A program made the position numbers and the translations under genes. Positions 20,586-21,899 of a DNA stretch of 21,899 nt are shown one piece after another. The notes under the pieces are model-generated. The model was given only the letters and a program-made list of their open reading frames with translations. It ran no database searches and was not told the DNA's origin. The stretch is from Ktedonobacterales bacterium. GTDB lineage: Bacteria; Chloroflexota; Ktedonobacteria; Ktedonobacterales; JADMIN01. Position 1 is the stretch's first letter; each line of letters starts with the position of its first letter. The stretch covers positions 1-21,899 of the forward strand of contig JAICVT010000025.1 of the NCBI GenBank assembly GCA_025935235.1, read 5' to 3'.

Positions 20586-20987
20586 ATGGCCCTCGATCCG
20601 AACGTACGCGCCTTTCTCGAAGAGCAGCGGTTCGCCGTGCTGGCGACCATCAACTCCGATAGCACGCCGCAGCTCACGGTGATGTGGTATGAGCTGCGCG
20701 GTGATACCATCGTGATGAACACGCGACTCAGCCGCGTCAAGGGTCGCAATCTCCAGCGCGATCCGCGTATCTCCGTCTGTGTGGAGGACGGCGAGCGCTT
20801 CGTGACCGTCTCAGGAACCGCCACGCTGAACGACGACCCCGCCACCGCGCAGGCCGACATCCGCGCGCTGGCGATCCGCTATGATGGCGAGGAGGAGGGC
20901 GCGCGCGAGGCGGAAGAGACCTTCTCGAAGCAGGACCGCGTCTCGATCTACCTGCCGATCTCCAGGGTCATCACGAAAGATCTGTGA
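20586..20987 (+). CDS. PPOX-class F420-dependent enzyme (TIGR03618/Rv1155-like)
   Basis: A 133-residue split-barrel protein. It has the short form of the Rv1155-type family: FLEEQRFAVLATINSDSTPQ, LTVMWYELRGDTIVMNTRLS, the basic turn RVKGRNLQRDPRISVCV, which contacts the cofactor phosphate in relatives, then FVTVSGTATLNDDP and a C-terminal helix-strand ending VSIYLPISRVITKDL. Family members bind F420 as homodimers, and some reduce small heterocycles. The ATG at 20586 lies 14 bases after GGAAAGG, a somewhat long spacing. Only four bases separate it from cofD, suggesting translational coupling. The link to cofD strongly favours F420 over FMN. Confidence 0.9.
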   Translation: MALDPNVRAFLEEQRFAVLATINSDSTPQLTVMWYELRGDTIVMNTRLSRVKGRNLQRDPRISVCVEDGERFVTVSGTATLNDDPATAQADIRALAIRYDGEEEGAREAEETFSKQDRVSIYLPISRVITKDL

Positions 20988-20991
20988 CTCT

Positions 20992-21899
20992 ATGATTGTC
21001 GCGCTCGCGGGTGGGGTGGGTGGCGCCAAGCTGGCGCACGGACTGGCGCTGGCCTGCGCCGAGGAGCCAGAGAAGCTGACCGTCATCGTCAATACAGGCG
21101 ATGACTTTGACCACTACGGCCTGCGCATCTGCCCCGACCTCGATACCGTGCTCTACACGCTGGCGGGCCTCGCCAACCAGCGCACGGGCTGGGGCGTGGC
21201 CGACGACACCAGCGCCGCGCTCGACATGCTGCGCCACTATGGCGAGGAGACGTGGTTCTGGCTGGGCGACCGCGATCTGGCAACCAGCCTGCTGCGCACG
21301 GCGCGGCTGCGCGCGGGCGAGCCGCTCTCGGTGGTGACGCGGGCGCTGGCTCAGGCGCTCGGCGTGCGCGTCGGGCTGCTGCCGATGTCCGACACGCCAG
21401 TCGCGACGATCATCCAGACACCTGGAGGCGAGCTGGCCTTCCAGGACTATTTCGTGCGCAGGCGACATGAGGATACCGTGGTTGGGGTGCGCTTTGCGGG
21501 CGTCGAGGCCGCCGAGGCGACGCCAGAGGCGCTGGCGGCGCTAGCGTCAGCGGAGGCGATCATTCTCTGTCCCTCGAATCCGCTGCTGAGTATCGAGCCG
21601 ATCCTGCGGGTCGGCCGCATGCGCGCGGCGCTGGAGGCGGCGACGGCCACGATCGTGGCGGTCAGCCCCATCGTCGGCGGGCAGGCGCTCAAGGGTCCGG
21701 CGGATCGCATCTTACAAGCGCAGGGCTTCGAGGTCTCGCCGCTGGGTGTGGCGCGCTGGTATGGCGCGCTGCTCGATGGCCTCGTGCTCGACCAGGCCGA
21801 CGCCGCACTCGCGCCCCAGATCGCAGCGCTGGGCGTGCAGCCGCTCATCGCGCAGACGATCATGCGCGACCACGCCGATCGCGAGCGCCTGGCGCGCGA
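20992..21899 (+). CDS. cofD: 2-phospho-L-lactate transferase CofD (3' end outside window)
   Basis: Open from the ATG at 20992 to the window edge, 302 codons plus two bases, so the C-terminus is missing. CofD (FbiA in actinobacteria) transfers a phospholactyl- or phosphoenolpyruvyl-type group to the deazaflavin Fo, making F420-0 or its dehydro form. Diagnostic motifs are MIVALAGGVGGAKLAHGL at the N-terminus, VNTGDDFDHYGLRICPDLDT (33-52), MSDTPV near 143, CPSNPLLSIEPIL near 195 and VSPIVGGQALKGPADRI near 225. The family is usually 310-330 residues, so only a short tail is absent. It is tightly linked to two F420-using enzymes, and cofE or other F420 genes may lie just beyond the edge. The ribosome binding site is weak (GAAAGA), fitting coupled translation. 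Confidence 0.95.
   Translation, partial: MIVALAGGVGGAKLAHGLALACAEEPEKLTVIVNTGDDFDHYGLRICPDLDTVLYTLAGLANQRTGWGVADDTSAALDMLRHYGEETWFWLGDRDLATSLLRTARLRAGEPLSVVTRALAQALGVRVGLLPMSDTPVATIIQTPGGELAFQDYFVRRRHEDTVVGVRFAGVEAAEATPEALAALASAEAIILCPSNPLLSIEPILRVGRMRAALEAATATIVAVSPIVGGQALKGPADRILQAQGFEVSPLGVARWYGALLDGLVLDQADAALAPQIAALGVQPLIAQTIMRDHADRERLAR

Overview
The window is about 21.9 kb of GC-rich bacterial DNA with tight gene packing and strong G/C bias at third codon positions, so most genes carry long false antisense ORFs. Several features together suggest a Chloroflexota (Ktedonobacteria-like) bacterium. These are a cofD gene next to two F420-type enzymes, two luciferase-like F420 oxidoreductases in all, a T-box riboswitch on serS, a membrane serine/threonine kinase with a Thr/Ala/Pro-rich outer stalk, and a membrane-anchored LysM protein. 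An actinobacterial relative is less likely but cannot be excluded. The assignment is inferred from gene content, not from a phylogenetic marker search. No CRISPR array, tRNA, rRNA, transposase or phage gene was seen.

Layout. 225-746 (-): a PPOX-fold flavin/F420 enzyme, divergent from 1090-3665 (+), which holds a MoaD/ThiS-like GG-terminal protein, a six-Asp-box beta-propeller and a PhnD-like binding protein without a signal peptide. 3801-4682 (+): an unrecognised protein with two similar halves. 4782-11885 (+): a run of seven genes that looks like an aromatic or phenolic catabolic island: feruloyl-CoA synthase-like ligase, maleylacetate reductase-like dehydrogenase, maleylpyruvate isomerase-family protein, VOC dioxygenase-like protein, GNAT, MhqD-like hydrolase and an LLM oxidoreductase. 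12136-13314 (+): a LysM/glucosaminidase cell-wall protein, convergent with serS (14625-13342, -).

serS has a long leader starting from a good sigma70-type promoter (TTGACA-18-TATCAT). It ends in a textbook T-box antiterminator/terminator pair whose UGGC bulge matches a tRNA ending GCCA, as expected for tRNA-Ser. Rightward from this leader are two small unrecognised proteins (15452-15961 and 16107-16787). They converge on a PknB-like membrane kinase (19296-17050, -). The gap between them contains two inverted copies of a C/T-rich palindromic repeat, with a third copy after the VOC gene.

The right end (19630 to the edge, +) is an F420 operon: an LLM oxidoreductase with a TTG start, an Rv1155-like PPOX enzyme, and cofD, which runs off the window. 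A 14-bp unit repeated three times sits between its promoter and the first ribosome binding site. Short 9-bp tandem repeats recur at four other places, three of them in leaders or at gene junctions.
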